The position numbers and the translations under genes were made by a program. Positions 17,804 to 27,320 of a DNA stretch of 64,000 bases are shown piece by piece. Each line of letters begins with the position of its first letter. Position 1 is the stretch's first letter. Source of the DNA: Polaromonas sp. P2-4 (GTDB taxonomy: Bacteria; Pseudomonadota; Gammaproteobacteria; Burkholderiales; Burkholderiaceae_C); assembly GCA_024703855.1 (NCBI GenBank), contig CP087965.1, positions 4,270,001-4,334,000 on the forward strand, given 5' to 3'. The notes under the pieces were generated by a model. The model did not search any database, had not been told where the DNA came from, and was given only the letters and a program-made list of their open reading frames with translations.

Positions 17804-18731
17804 ATGAAACCGATACCCCTGTTCCAGGGCCACAGTGCCGCCTGGATGGCGCTGCTGATCGGCATCGCGGCCGCTCCGGCTGCGGCCCAGCCCGGCAAGG
17901 GCCAGCCACGCGCGACCCTGGCCGTTGCCTTTCCCAAAACCTACAACCGTCTGGAAACGATGCGGTTGTACGGCCACTACTTGCAGGCGCTGGCCCAGTG
18001 CGCAAAGGTCGACCTGGTCAATGTGCGCGGCGAGCCGATCGCCGACCGCTTCGACGCGGTGGACATCTTGCCCGAATCGGAGCTGCTGCAGCACATGAAG
18101 GCCGGCAAGCTGCAACTGGCCCAGTTCACCACCGGGCTGGTGCCGGTGGCGGCCGATACGGCCGACGGCGAGCCGTTCGCCGTGCGCGGGCATTCGGCCA
18201 CCGGCAAATACGACGTTTATGAACTGCACTTGATCGTGCGGGCCGACTCGAGTTTCAGGAAGCCGCTGGACCTGGTGGGCAGCAAAATCGCCCATTCCAC
18301 CGAGAAGTCCAATTCGGGCAACCTGGCGCCGCGCGCCTATTTTCCCGACCGTCGGCCTCGTGCCCGACAACAATTACCAGGTGATGTACTCCGGCGGTCA
18401 TGAGCGGTCCATCATGGGCACGCAGTATGGCTTCTGGAAGGCCGCCGCGGTGGCCAGCGACCAGTTCGAGCGCATGGTCAAGAAAGGCGAAATCAAAGCC
18501 GGCGATTTTCGTGTGCTCTGGAAAAGCGAACCTTTCCCCGTGGAGTCCTGGGTGCTGAGCAAGCGGGTCGCACCCGAACTGCGCGAGCGCGTGCGCAGTT
18601 GCACCTACAACTTCCGTTTTCCGGCCGAGGCCAGCCGCTTGCTCGAAGGCGCGGATCGCTTCGTGCCCATCGACTCGGACAAGGCGTATGCACCCGTACG
18701 TTTTGTGCTCGAGAAAAACCGCCAACCTTGA
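17804..18731 (+). CDS. PhnD-type ABC substrate-binding protein 2, frameshifted
   Basis: A second periplasmic PhnD-family protein (~309 residues), clearly different from the first. The signal peptide ends near AAAQ. Ligand-site segments are MKAGKLQLAQFTTG and IAHSTEKSNSGNLAP, the SNSGxxAP signature shared with protein 1. An extra C near 18350 (CCC for CC) breaks the frame after AYFP. Two divergent receptors flanking one channel suggest that the system takes two related ligands. The next gene is glpD, 25 bases downstream. Confidence 0.8.
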
Positions 18732-18756
18732 GCCGCCCGAGAGACAACTCCATTTC

Positions 18757-20326
18757 ATGAATCGACAGCAACTGACTTCGCAGCTCGTCCGGCCTGTCAC
18801 TTATGACCTGGCCATCATCGGCGGCGGCGCCACCGGCCTGGGCGTGGCGCTGGACGCTGCCGCGCGCGGGCTGCGCGTGGTGCTGGTCGAGTCACACGAC
18901 TTTGCCAAAGGCACTTCGTCGCGTGCCACCAAGCTGTTGCACGGCGGCGTGCGCTACCTGGCGCAAGGCAACATCGCGCTGGTGCGCGAAGCCCTGCACG
19001 AGCGCACCACGCTGCTGCACAACGCGCCGCACCTGGCCCAGCCGCTGCCCTTTGTGATGCCCTCCTACAAGCGCTGGGAAACGCCGTTTTACGGTATCGG
19101 CCTGAAGATGTACGACGCCCTGGCTGGCAAGGCCGGCTTGGGCCGCACCTGAATTCCTGAGCCGCGAGCAAACCCTGCGCTGTCTGCCCACGGTCCAGCG
19201 GCAAGGCCTCAAAGGCGGCGTCAAGTACTGGGACGGCCAGTTTGACGACGCCCGGCTGGCCCTGGCCCTGGCGCGCACGGCGGCGGCCCACGGTGCCTTG
19301 CTGGTGAACTACTGCGCCGCCACCGGCCTGCTCCACGAAGGCGGCAAAGTGGTGGGGCTGAGCTGTGAAGACCGCGAAACCGGCCAGAGCTACCAGATTC
19401 AGGCGCGCTGCGTCATCAATGCCACCGGCGTCTGGGTCGATGAATTCCGGCAAAAAGACGGTGCGGCCACGGGCCGGGCCGTCCAGTCCATGGTGGCGCC
19501 CAGCCAGGGCGTCCATGTGGTGGTGGACCGGGAATTTCTGCCCGCTGACCATGCGCTGCTGGTGCCCAAAACCGCCGATGGCCGGGTGCTGTTTGCCGTG
19601 CCCTGGCTGGGCAAACTCATTCTGGGCACCACCGACACGCCGCGCCAGGACCTGGCCCGCGAGCCCCAAGCCTTCAAGGAAGAGGTCGAATTCATCCTGC
19701 GCGAATCGGCCTGCTATCTCAGCCGCGCACCGATCCGCGCCGACGTCAAAAGCATCTGGGTCGGCCTGCGCCCGCTGGTCAGGCCGCCCGACGATGAAGG
19801 CGGCAATACCAAGGGCCTGAGCCGCGAGCACACCGTGCTGGTCAGCCGCAGCGGGCTGGTCAGCGTCACCGGCGGTAAATGGACCACCTACCGCGCGATG
19901 GCCGAAGACGTGCTCGAAAAATGTTTCGAAGCCTCCTTGCTCGACAGGGTCGATTCAGGGGTGACCACTAATTTGAGGCTGGTCGGGGCCGACGGACCGA
20001 TGTCGGGCCGCCCCAAAATCAGCGATGCGCCGGGCCTGCATTCCTATGGCAGCGAACAGGCGCTTGTGCAGTCGTTGCCGGGCGCGCAGCGGCAGCTCGG
20101 TGGCGGCCTGAGCGAGGCCATGGTGCGGTTTGCAGCGCGTCATGAATATGCCCGCACCGTGGAGGATGTGTTGGCACGGCGCAGCCGCCTGCTGTTTCTT
20201 GATGCCCGGCTGGCGGGCTCGCTGGCGAGCGAAGTGGGTGCCATCTTGCAGCAGGAGATCGGCGTGGACCCTCAAGTTGCGGCGTTTTCTGGCTTGGCCC
20301 GACGTTATCTGGATCTACCCGATTAG
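18757..20326 (+). CDS. glpD: Glycerol-3-phosphate dehydrogenase (FAD), frameshifted
   Basis: Membrane-associated FAD enzyme oxidising sn-glycerol 3-phosphate to dihydroxyacetone phosphate, passing electrons to quinone; ~523 residues. It has the N-terminal dinucleotide site DLAIIGGGATGLGVALDAA and the family segment GTSSRATKLLHGGVRYL, a middle INATGVWVD and C-terminal VSVTGGKWTTYR. One extra T near 19155 (ACCTGAATTC for ACCGAATTC) creates a false stop. It directly follows the ABC cassette and would consume the glycerol phosphate released by the phosphodiesterase and imported by the transporter. Confidence 0.9.
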
Positions 20327-20399
20327 GCGGGCAGGGCGATCTTGATGAGGTACGTCAAGAGCGATAAATTGCTAACCGGGCACGCGCTAAGATTGCGCG

Positions 20400-21362
20400 A
20401 TGAACCAGCTGGTTTTTGTGTCCTTGGTCCCGGTTGTTTTGTTGATTGCTACAGGTTTTATAGCTGGTCGCGCAGGTTGGATAAGGGCTGGAGCCATTAA
20501 AGACCTGTCAAACCTGATTTTTTTGCTGCTCACGCCGGCCCTGCTGTTTCGCACCATGAGCAAGGTGCGCATCGAGCAACTCGACTTCAAACCGGTCGTG
20601 GCTTATTTTCTGGCCGTCATCATTCTGTTTGCCGGCACCTTGCTGGTACAAGGCTTCAACCGCCGCGCCGCCGTGCTGGCGCTGGCGAATACTTTTTCCA
20701 ACACGGTGATGATTGGCATTGCGCTGATCGGCTTGATGTATGGCCCGCTTGGCCTGGTGACGCTGTTCACGCTGGTGTCTGTGCATTCGCTGGTGCTGCT
20801 GACCAGCGCCACGGTGGTGCTGGAACTGGCCGTGGCCCATGAGAAAAAACAGGGTGCTTCCGATGAGGTGACCCGCGCACCTCGGCACGCGCTGGCCACC
20901 GTCTTGATGGCCGTGAAAAACGCGCTCTTGCATCCCGTGCCGCTACCCATCATTGCCGGCCTGCTGTTTGCACAGACCGGGTTGGTGATTCCCGTTGTGA
21001 TCGACAAACCGCTGGAACTGCTGGCCAACGCCTTCGGCCCGCTCGCACTGGTACTGGTGGGCGTGACGCTGGCCAACACGCCGGTGGGCAAGCACTGGCG
21101 TCAGGCACTCGCCCTGGCCAGCGTGAAAAACCTGCTGCACCCGCTGCTGGTGTTTGGCCTGTGCCGCCTGCTGGGCGTGACTGGCCTGCCCATGACGGTG
21201 ATGGTGGTGGCTTCCGCGCTGCCGATTGGCGCGAATGTGTTTTTGTTTTCCCAGCGCTACAAAGTGGCGGAAGAGCTGATTACCGCCAGCGTGGCGGTGT
21301 CCACCGCACTGGCACTGCTGACCCTGACACTGGTGCTGCTGCTGGTAGGGCAGGCCGCCTGA
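20400..21362 (+). CDS. AEC-family membrane carrier
   Basis: A 320-residue inner-membrane protein of the auxin efflux carrier (AEC) family, which in bacteria includes malonate and other small-acid carriers. It has about ten hydrophobic segments in two five-helix halves, with the central loop at ~140-165 (HEKKQGASDEVTRAPRH). The N-terminal GFIAGRAGWIRAGAIKDLSNLIFLLLTP region is typical. The start at 20400 begins a hydrophobic helix. It stands alone between glpD and the phosphate genes. Substrate unknown. DNA at 20448-20495 resembles the interspersed repeat, but the protein is normal there. Confidence 0.82.
   Translation: MNQLVFVSLVPVVLLIATGFIAGRAGWIRAGAIKDLSNLIFLLLTPALLFRTMSKVRIEQLDFKPVVAYFLAVIILFAGTLLVQGFNRRAAVLALANTFSNTVMIGIALIGLMYGPLGLVTLFTLVSVHSLVLLTSATVVLELAVAHEKKQGASDEVTRAPRHALATVLMAVKNALLHPVPLPIIAGLLFAQTGLVIPVVIDKPLELLANAFGPLALVLVGVTLANTPVGKHWRQALALASVKNLLHPLLVFGLCRLLGVTGLPMTVMVVASALPIGANVFLFSQRYKVAEELITASVAVSTALALLTLTLVLLLVGQAA
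20448..20495 (+). repeat. Interspersed repeat-like sequence, copy 4 (doubtful)
   Basis: GCTAC-AGGTTTT-ATAGC followed by TGGTCGCGC and GGGCTGGAGCC matches both halves of the consensus. It falls in the first transmembrane region of the AEC carrier, where the protein has its normal family sequence without insertion, so it may be chance or a very old copy. Confidence 0.3.
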
Positions 21363-21500
21363 CGGGTTCGCGCTGCGGTTGATTTGTAGCCGACGACTCC
21401 CAGTCCGACAGGCTCCTGACGGCCCGAAAAGCCTTCGCGGTTAAACTCCCCCGCTGTCACAAAAACGTCATATTTCTGACCTATTCCCCGAGGATCCCCC

Positions 21501-22148
21501 ATGCTGTTTGGCAAATTGCTGCCGCATGAAGGTAATTTTTTCGAGCTGTTCAACCAGCATGCTGACCGCATTGTGGAGGCCGCCCATGCCTTCTCGAACC
21601 TGGTGGCCAACTACGGCGACGTGCAAAAGCGCGAATCGTTCAACCGCGAGGTAGACAACGCTGAGCATGCCGCCGACCGGATCACCCAAGAGGTGAACCG
21701 GATGTTGCACAAGACCTTCATCACGCCGATCGACCGGGAACAGATCCATTCCCTGATCAACACCATGGACGACGTGGCCGACCTGATTCAGGACTCTGCT
21801 GAAACCATGGCGCTGTATGACGTGCGCCACATGACCGAAGAAATCGTGCGCCTGACCGATTTGAGCGTCAAATGCTGCGAACGGCTGAAAGACGCCGTGG
21901 CCCTGATCGGCAAGCTCAATGATGCGGCCACGGCCGAGGCAGCGCTCAAGACCTGTGAAGAAATTGACAAGCTCGAATCCGACGCCGACCGCGTCATGCG
22001 TTCAGCGATGAGCAAGTTGTTCCGTGAAGAGCCCGACGTGCGTGAAGTGATCAAGCTCAAGGCGATTTATGAGCTGCTGGAGACCATCACCGACAAATGT
22101 GAGGATGTGGCCAATCTGATCGAGGGCATCGTCCTCGAAAACTCCTGA
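21501..22148 (+). CDS. DUF47/PhoU-like phosphate transport regulator
   Basis: A 215-residue all-helical protein of the DUF47 family, related to PhoU and regularly encoded next to Pit-type phosphate permeases, whose activity it is thought to modulate. The conserved start MLFGKLLPHEGNFFELFNQHADRI and the repeated acidic ESDADRVMRSAMSKLFREE segment are present. The permease gene begins 17 bases downstream. Frame intact. Confidence 0.9.
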   Translation: MLFGKLLPHEGNFFELFNQHADRIVEAAHAFSNLVANYGDVQKRESFNREVDNAEHAADRITQEVNRMLHKTFITPIDREQIHSLINTMDDVADLIQDSAETMALYDVRHMTEEIVRLTDLSVKCCERLKDAVALIGKLNDAATAEAALKTCEEIDKLESDADRVMRSAMSKLFREEPDVREVIKLKAIYELLETITDKCEDVANLIEGIVLENS

Positions 22149-22164
22149 TCAACGGCCACCATTC

Positions 22165-23175
22165 ATGCAAACCGTACAGACTGCTTTTTGGGTCGTAGCG
22201 CTGCTGGTGTTCTTGGCGATTGCCTTCGACTTCATGAATGGCTTTCATGATGCGGCCAATTCGATTGCGACGGTGGTGTCCACCGGGGTGCTCAAGCCTG
22301 CACACGCCGTGGTGTTTGCCGCCGCCTTCAACCTGATTGCCATTTTTATTTTCCACTTGAGCGTGGCGGCCACCGTGGGCAAAGGTATTGTCCAGCCCGG
22401 CATTGTTGATACACATGTCGTGTTTGGCGCGTTGGCGGGCGCCATCACCTGGAACCTGGTGACCTGGTACTACGGCATTCCGAGTAGCTCGTCGCATGCT
22501 CTGATAGGCGGCATTGTGGGCGCGGTGATGGCCAAGACCGGGGCTCACGCGTTGGTGTCGGGCGGCATCCTGAAGACGGTGGCCTTTATTTTTATCTCGC
22601 CACTACTCGGCTTCCTGCTCGGCACCCTGATGATGGTGCTGGTGGCCTGGGTCTGCCGGCGTGCAACGCCTTCGAAAGTTGACCGCTGGTTCCGGCGCCT
22701 GCAGCTGGTGTCGGCGGGCGCGTACAGCCTGGGCCACGGCGGCAACGATGCGCAGAAAACCATTGGCATCATCTGGATGCTGCTGATTGCCACCGGCTAT
22801 GCGGCGACGAGCGACACATCGCCGCCCACCTGGACGATTGTGAGCTGCTACCTGGCCATTGCGGCGGGCACCATGTTTGGCGGCTGGCGCATCGTCAAAA
22901 CCATGGGCCAGAAAATCACCAAGCTCAAGCCCGTGGGGGGCTTTTGCGCAGAAACCGGCGGCGCGCTGACGCTCTTTCTGGCGACCGGGCTGGGCATTCC
23001 GGTGTCCACCACCCACACCATCACCGGCGCCATTGTGGGCGTGGGCTCTACCCAACGGGCCTCAGCCGTGCGCTGGGGTGTGGCCGGCAACATCGTCTGG
23101 GCCTGGATCCTCACCATTCCCGCTTCCGCCTTCGTGGCGGCCATTGCCTACTGGTTCAGCCTGCAGATTTTTTGA
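22165..23175 (+). CDS. Pit-type inorganic phosphate transporter
   Basis: A 336-residue inner-membrane PiT-family carrier that imports phosphate, usually as a metal-phosphate complex with protons. The two inverted signature repeats are visible: DFMNGFHDAANSIATVVSTGVL near residue 20 and AYSLGHGGNDAQKTIGII near residue 190. Also present is the GIPSSSSHALIGGIVGA loop and its C-terminal counterpart GIPVSTTHTITGAIVG. It forms an operon with the DUF47 gene and adds low-affinity phosphate uptake near the glycerol-phosphate genes. Confidence 0.93.
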   Translation: MQTVQTAFWVVALLVFLAIAFDFMNGFHDAANSIATVVSTGVLKPAHAVVFAAAFNLIAIFIFHLSVAATVGKGIVQPGIVDTHVVFGALAGAITWNLVTWYYGIPSSSSHALIGGIVGAVMAKTGAHALVSGGILKTVAFIFISPLLGFLLGTLMMVLVAWVCRRATPSKVDRWFRRLQLVSAGAYSLGHGGNDAQKTIGIIWMLLIATGYAATSDTSPPTWTIVSCYLAIAAGTMFGGWRIVKTMGQKITKLKPVGGFCAETGGALTLFLATGLGIPVSTTHTITGAIVGVGSTQRASAVRWGVAGNIVWAWILTIPASAFVAAIAYWFSLQIF

Positions 23176-23179
23176 AAAA

Positions 23180-23713
23180 TCAGTCCGCAATGCGCGGCGG
23201 GTTCGGGTGCAGGCGCGCCATGGAAATGCTGTCCACATAGCGGCCGTTCTTCAGCGCGTAGGCCTTGTGCCGGCCTTCCTCGACGAAGCCCAAGCTGCGG
23301 TACAGCGCAATCGCACGATCGTTGTCCACGTGCACCGAGAGCTCCACACGCAGCACGCCGCTCCAGTTGTCGGCCCACTCGAGCAGGCGCGTCATCAGCA
23401 TGCGGCCGATGCCCTGGCCCTGGCCTTGCGGAGCGAGGCCGATGGCCAAACCGCGCACATGGCTGCGGCGCAGGCTGGGCTGCTGCAGGTGCAGGCCGGC
23501 TACGCCGATGATTTCCCCCCGGGCGAGCGCGACCAACTTGCAGCCTTGCGTGTCAACGCGCTGCTGGAAATCCAGGCGCGAGGCCACGGGCATGTCGGGC
23601 AGCTGCAAGGTGCCTTCGAAGGTGCCGACCTGGCCGATCAGGGCGGAGATGGCCGCTGCGTCGCTGGGTTCGGCGGCCCGGATCAGGATGTCTGCGGTTT
23701 CGGCTTTGTCCAT
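23180..23713 (-). CDS. GNAT-family N-acetyltransferase
   Basis: A 177-residue acetyl-CoA-dependent acetyltransferase. The acetyl-CoA loop is GLAPQGQGQGIGRMLM (the Q/R-x-x-G-x-G/A motif) and the C-terminal motif is NDRAIALYRSLGFVEEG. Motifs beyond the core do not show the substrate. It converges with the Pit gene and lies in a run of three minus-strand genes with short gaps. Confidence 0.82.
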   Translation of the reverse strand: MDKAETADILIRAAEPSDAAAISALIGQVGTFEGTLQLPDMPVASRLDFQQRVDTQGCKLVALARGEIIGVAGLHLQQPSLRRSHVRGLAIGLAPQGQGQGIGRMLMTRLLEWADNWSGVLRVELSVHVDNDRAIALYRSLGFVEEGRHKAYALKNGRYVDSISMARLHPNPPRIAD

Positions 23714-23723
23714 TTATCGGCTC

Positions 23724-24182
23724 CTATTGGGAAATCTTGCGGGCTTCCTCGACCTGGTATTCGAAGTAGCGCTGAAAGCTGAAAACAATGCTGGACATCA
23801 ACGAAATGGTGCCAAACAGCAAGGCAAACACCACCGCGCCTATCGTGAGCCAGCTGGTGTGACCGGCTGCAGCCTCAGGTGCGCCAGGGTTGTGGCGCGC
23901 ATTCCATTTTTCGGACGACATCAAGCCGTAGTAAATGGCGGTCAATGCGGTTGCAGCCAGCGTAAAGCCCAGCAGCGGAATCAACAGCCAGGCCAGCTGA
24001 TCGTCCTGCCCATAAAGCTGCACGCGTTCAACACCCCACCAGCCCAGAGCCGCAGCAATCGGATGCGCCCAGGCCCACAGGTCGCTCAAACCAAACAGGT
24101 ACAGGCGATGCAGGCCCAACTGGCCGGCGATGAGGGCCAGCCACGCGGCAGCCGTTTTGTTTTTTAGGGGAAGTGAGCTCAT
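23724..24182 (-). CDS. TM2-domain-like membrane protein
   Basis: A 152-residue inner-membrane protein with about four hydrophobic segments. The segment LGLHRLYLFGLSDLW near residues 22-36 resembles the TM2-domain turn. The ATG at 24182 directly starts MSSLPLKNKTAAAWLALIAGQ. The C-terminus has a long hydrophobic helix and a charged tail (FEYQVEEARKISQ). Function unknown. Confidence 0.65.
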   Translation of the reverse strand: MSSLPLKNKTAAAWLALIAGQLGLHRLYLFGLSDLWAWAHPIAAALGWWGVERVQLYGQDDQLAWLLIPLLGFTLAATALTAIYYGLMSSEKWNARHNPGAPEAAAGHTSWLTIGAVVFALLFGTISLMSSIVFSFQRYFEYQVEEARKISQ

Positions 24183-24189
24183 GCGGGAA

Positions 24190-24726
24190 TTATTGATTGG
24201 GCAAGTCATGGGGTGCTTGCGTGTCGCCCAGTCCCAGTGTTTTTTGCATGATGACGATGTCGCGCCAGGCACCGAATTTCCAGCCGCAGGACTCAATAAT
24301 GCCAACCTGTGTAAAGCCCAGCGCCAGATGAACCCCGACGGAGCCGGCATTCGCCGAATCACCAATCACCGCCATCACTTTGCGCACGCCCACAGCTTCG
24401 CAGCTGGCCAGCAGCTCTGTCAGCAGCGCCCGGCCCAGCCCTTTGCGGTGCTGCTCGGGCGCTAAATAAATCGAGTCTTCCACCGAGTAGCGGTAAGCAG
24501 GGCGCGGCTTGAACCAGTTGCCGTAAGCGAACCCGGCAATCTTGCCGTCATCCTCGGCCACCAGGTAGGGCAGGCCCTTGGACAGCACATCGGCCCGGCG
24601 CGCCGTCATGTCGGCCACGCTGGGCGCTTCGGTTTCAAAGGTGCCTGTGCTGTGAAGCACATGATGGGCGTAGATGGCGGTGATGGCGGGAAGGTCTTCG
24701 TCGCGGCTGGGGCGTATGAGAGGCAT
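24190..24726 (-). CDS. GNAT acetyltransferase, phosphinothricin acetyltransferase-like
   Basis: A 178-residue GNAT protein with the features of the Pat/Bar/MddA group: MPLIRPSRDEDLPAITAIYAHHV at the start, GFAYGNWFKPRPAYRYSVEDSIYL, the acetyl-CoA loop HRKGLGRALL and the C-terminal LGFTQVGIIESCGWKFG. Such enzymes acetylate methionine sulfoximine-like compounds or amines. The start ATG is at 24726; seven bases separate it from the next gene. Confidence 0.85.
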   Translation of the reverse strand: MPLIRPSRDEDLPAITAIYAHHVLHSTGTFETEAPSVADMTARRADVLSKGLPYLVAEDDGKIAGFAYGNWFKPRPAYRYSVEDSIYLAPEQHRKGLGRALLTELLASCEAVGVRKVMAVIGDSANAGSVGVHLALGFTQVGIIESCGWKFGAWRDIVIMQKTLGLGDTQAPHDLPNQ

Positions 24727-24801
24727 GGGATTTAACAATAAACAATAGGGGGGATAAACATTCATTTTCCGGCAAAAATAAAGTGATGCCAGACGGCGGG
24801 C

Positions 24802-24807
24802 TATAAT
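24802..24807 (+). promoter_or_regulatory. -10 box of the rpsP operon
   Basis: TATAAT, a perfect -10 hexamer ~113 bases upstream of rpsP; the -35 region is poor. The leader in between (24810-24919) is GC-rich. Confidence 0.5.
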
Positions 24808-24919
24808 CTCAGGCTTTGCAGCATTTCGCTGGCCGGGTGGCCATGTCGTGTGTCTCAAGCGCTGCAGGAACATTGGGGTGTCAAATTACTTTCACACCCC
24901 GCCACCCAAAGGATAAATC

Positions 24920-25171
24920 ATGGTCGTCATTCGACTTTCACGCGGCGGTTCCAAGCACCGTCCTTTCTTCAATATTGTTGTGGCTGACAAAAACGTTCGC
25001 CGCGATGGTCGTTTCATCGAGCGCATCGGTTTTTACAACCCGATTGCCAAAGGTGGCGAAGAAGGCCTGCGCATTGAGCAAGACCGTTTGACCCACTGGG
25101 TCGGTGTTGGCGCTCAAGCGTCCCCCACCGTTCTGCGCCTGATCAAGCAAGGCGCCGCCAAGGCTGCCTGA
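24920..25171 (+). CDS. rpsP: Ribosomal protein bS16
   Basis: Small-subunit ribosomal protein of 83 residues, needed for 30S assembly. The typical start MVVIRLSRGGSKHRPFFNIVVAD and the middle RIGFYNPIAKGG are present. The gene is intact and begins the conserved rpsP-rimM-trmD-rplS operon, preceded by AAAGGAT. Confidence 0.97.
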   Translation: MVVIRLSRGGSKHRPFFNIVVADKNVRRDGRFIERIGFYNPIAKGGEEGLRIEQDRLTHWVGVGAQASPTVLRLIKQGAAKAA

Positions 25172-25187
25172 TTTTTCAGAAATCTTG

Positions 25188-25801
25188 ATGCAGCCCGGCC
25201 TTCAGTCGTCCGCCAGCTTGACACCATCAAGCCTGCCAAGTGATGCCATTGAAGTCGGGCGCATTCTGGATGCCTGGGGTGTCAAGGGCTGGGTAAAAAT
25301 CCTGCCCCACAGTTCGGCTCCAGAGGCTCTTTTTCGGCCAAATCCTGGTTTCTCCAGATGCCTGACGCGAAATACCGTCCCGGCTTCACCGCATTTTCCG
25401 GCACGGTCTCGCTCAATCTGGACGAGGTTAAACCCCATTCCGATTCGGTGGTCGCCAAAATCAGTGGCCTTGATGACCGCAATGCCGCCGAGGCCTTGCG
25501 CGGTGCCCGGATTTTCCTGCCGCGCAGCAGTTTTCCTGCTGCAGCCAAAGACGAGTATTACTGGGTCGATCTGATCGGCTTGAACGTGGTCAATCGCGAG
25601 GGTGTGGCGCTGGGTTGCGTGCGTGACCTGATGGCCACCGGTCCCAATTCGGTGCTCTGCGTTGAATACACGAGCGGCCTGGAAGACGGCACGGCCACCA
25701 CGGCCGAACGCATGATTCCTTTTGTCTCGGTCTACGTCGACGCGGTCGACATTGCCGGCAAATGCATCACCGTTGACTGGCAACCCGACTTTGATGCCTG
25801 A
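25188..25801 (+). CDS. rimM: Ribosome maturation factor RimM, frameshifted
   Basis: A ~204-residue factor that binds the 30S head and uS19 during 16S processing. The N-terminal RimM domain has IEVGRILDAWGVKGWVKI and the C-terminal PRC-barrel domain has DEYYWVDLIGLNVVNREG and ends in ITVDWQPDFDA. One T is missing near 25335 (five T's where six keep the frame, in A-L-F-S-A-K-S-W-F). It lies 16 bases after rpsP. Confidence 0.93.
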
Positions 25802-25868
25802 AAAGTCTTGGGGCGAATTGCCCTGAGGCGTCCGGTGCGCGCAAAATAGTGCTTTGAATGGCCATTTC

Positions 25869-26621
25869 ATGCGCTTTGATGTCATCACCCTGTTTCCCGA
25901 GCTTTTTGCGCCGTTTCTGGTGAGCGGCGTGACCCGCCGTGCCTACGAATCGGGCTTGGTCGAGGTCAAACTCTGGAACCCCCATGACTTTGCCGAGGGC
26001 AACTACCGCCGTGTGGATGATCGTCCGTTTGGCGGTGGCCCCGGCATGGTGATGATGGCTGAACCCCTCACGCTGTGCCTGGAAAAAATCCGGGCCGAGC
26101 GCTTCGCTTGCGGTGCAGCAGGCGTGCCCATTGTTCTCTTTTCCCCCATAGGCCAAGCCCTGAACCATGCGAGCGTGGAAGGCTGGTCGGCCAGCAGAGG
26201 TGCTGTGCTGATTTGTGGCCGCTATGAGGGGTTGGACCAGCGCTTCATCGAGACCTATGTCGATCAGCAGATCAGCCTGGGTGACTTCGTGTTGTCGGGT
26301 GGAGAGATTGCCGCCATGGCGCTGTTGGACGCTGTCGCACGGTTGCAGCCCGGCGTGTTGAACGACGAGGGCAGCCACCAGTTGGACAGTTTCAACCCGG
26401 CACTGGATGGGCTGCTGGATTGTCCGCATTACACCCGGCCGGAGGCCTGGCGCGGCCAGCCCGTGCCGCCAATCCTGTTGTCTGGCAACCACGCCCATAT
26501 CGAGCGCTGGCGGCGCGAACAGCGGCTGGCCCTGACCCAGCGCCAGCGCCCTGAACTGGTGCAAAAAGCGCGGGTCGCCGGTCATTTAAGTGCCAGTGAT
26601 GAGGCTTTTTGGACGATTTAA
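25869..26621 (+). CDS. trmD: tRNA (guanine-N1)-methyltransferase
   Basis: Makes m1G37 in tRNAs, preventing +1 frameshifting; a 250-residue SPOUT knotted enzyme. Motifs are MRFDVITLFPELF, the knot segments FSPIGQALNHA, LICGRYEGLDQRFIE and GDFVLSGGEIAAM, and SGNHAHIERWRREQ at the C-terminus. The start at 25869 is preferred over an upstream TTG because it gives the standard family N-terminus. Intact. Confidence 0.96.
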   Translation: MRFDVITLFPELFAPFLVSGVTRRAYESGLVEVKLWNPHDFAEGNYRRVDDRPFGGGPGMVMMAEPLTLCLEKIRAERFACGAAGVPIVLFSPIGQALNHASVEGWSASRGAVLICGRYEGLDQRFIETYVDQQISLGDFVLSGGEIAAMALLDAVARLQPGVLNDEGSHQLDSFNPALDGLLDCPHYTRPEAWRGQPVPPILLSGNHAHIERWRREQRLALTQRQRPELVQKARVAGHLSASDEAFWTI

Positions 26622-26926
26622 TCGAAGATCCCGAGCAGGACGCCTAAGTTGCCTCGTGGCATTTCTAGAAATTCAGGTTTTCGGGATGAAGTGCTAGGCG
26701 CACGGAGCGCAGCAACCGGAATGTACTTAGGTACATGAGGATTGGTGAGCACTGCGCAACGACGCAATTCGTCCGAAAAATGGATTTATAGAAGTGCCAT
26801 ATAATCAAAGGCTTTTCGGTCCTCTGGCGGCCACTGCAACCATCAGGTTTTTCTTCAGATGAATCCATGGATTTGCGGTCTTTAGCGTAGCGCGTGTATG
26901 AACGAAAAAAGTTAGATGGAAAAATT
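26622..26926 (+). promoter_or_regulatory. trmD-rplS spacer with internal promoter and palindromes
   Basis: A 305-base spacer without a gene. It holds a perfect -10 box TATAAT at 26800-26805, so rplS probably has its own promoter. It also has a TTTCTAGAAA palindrome near 26665 and a second dyad around ATGTAC...GTACAT near 26720. The -35 element is not clear. Confidence 0.5.
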
Positions 26927-27292
26927 ATGAATCTGATCCAGACTCTTGAGCAGGAAGAAATTGCTCGCCTGAACAAAACCATTCCTGTTTACGCACCTGG
27001 CGATACCGTCATTGTGAGCGTGAACGTGGTTGAGGGAACCCGCAAGCGCGTGCAGGCTTTTGAAGGTGTGGTGATTGCCAAGCGCAACCGCGGCCTCAAC
27101 TCCAGCTTCATCGTTCGCAAAATCTCGAATGGCGAAGGCGTTGAGCGTACCTTTCAGGTCTACAGCCCATTGATCGCCAAGATCGAAGTCAAGCGCCGTG
27201 GTGATGTGCGTCGCGCCAAGCTGTACTACCTGCGTAGCCGCAGCGGCAAATCCGCACGTATCAAGGAAAAGCTGGGCGCCAAAGCTGCATAA
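26927..27292 (+). CDS. rplS: Ribosomal protein bL19
   Basis: A 121-residue large-subunit protein at the subunit interface. It starts MNLIQTLEQEEIARLNK and contains the family segments YAPGDTVIVSVNVVEG and the basic VKRRGDVRRAKLYYLR. ATG 26927 is chosen over an upstream in-frame ATG because it gives the family start. It closes the ribosomal operon and is followed by a strong terminator. Confidence 0.96.
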   Translation: MNLIQTLEQEEIARLNKTIPVYAPGDTVIVSVNVVEGTRKRVQAFEGVVIAKRNRGLNSSFIVRKISNGEGVERTFQVYSPLIAKIEVKRRGDVRRAKLYYLRSRSGKSARIKEKLGAKAA

Positions 27293-27320
27293 GCGTTGCG
27301 CCAGGAGCATTAGCCCCTCG

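Noticed and set aside
12763..20326. Reading the broken phosphodiesterase, binding-protein and glpD genes as pseudogenes
   Set aside because: Each break is a single base, often in a homopolymer; motifs are intact on both sides and the same pattern affects essential genes.
20448..20495. Repeat insertion in the AEC carrier
   Set aside because: The protein has normal family sequence and length here; listed as a doubtful copy only and not counted as evidence of in-frame insertion.
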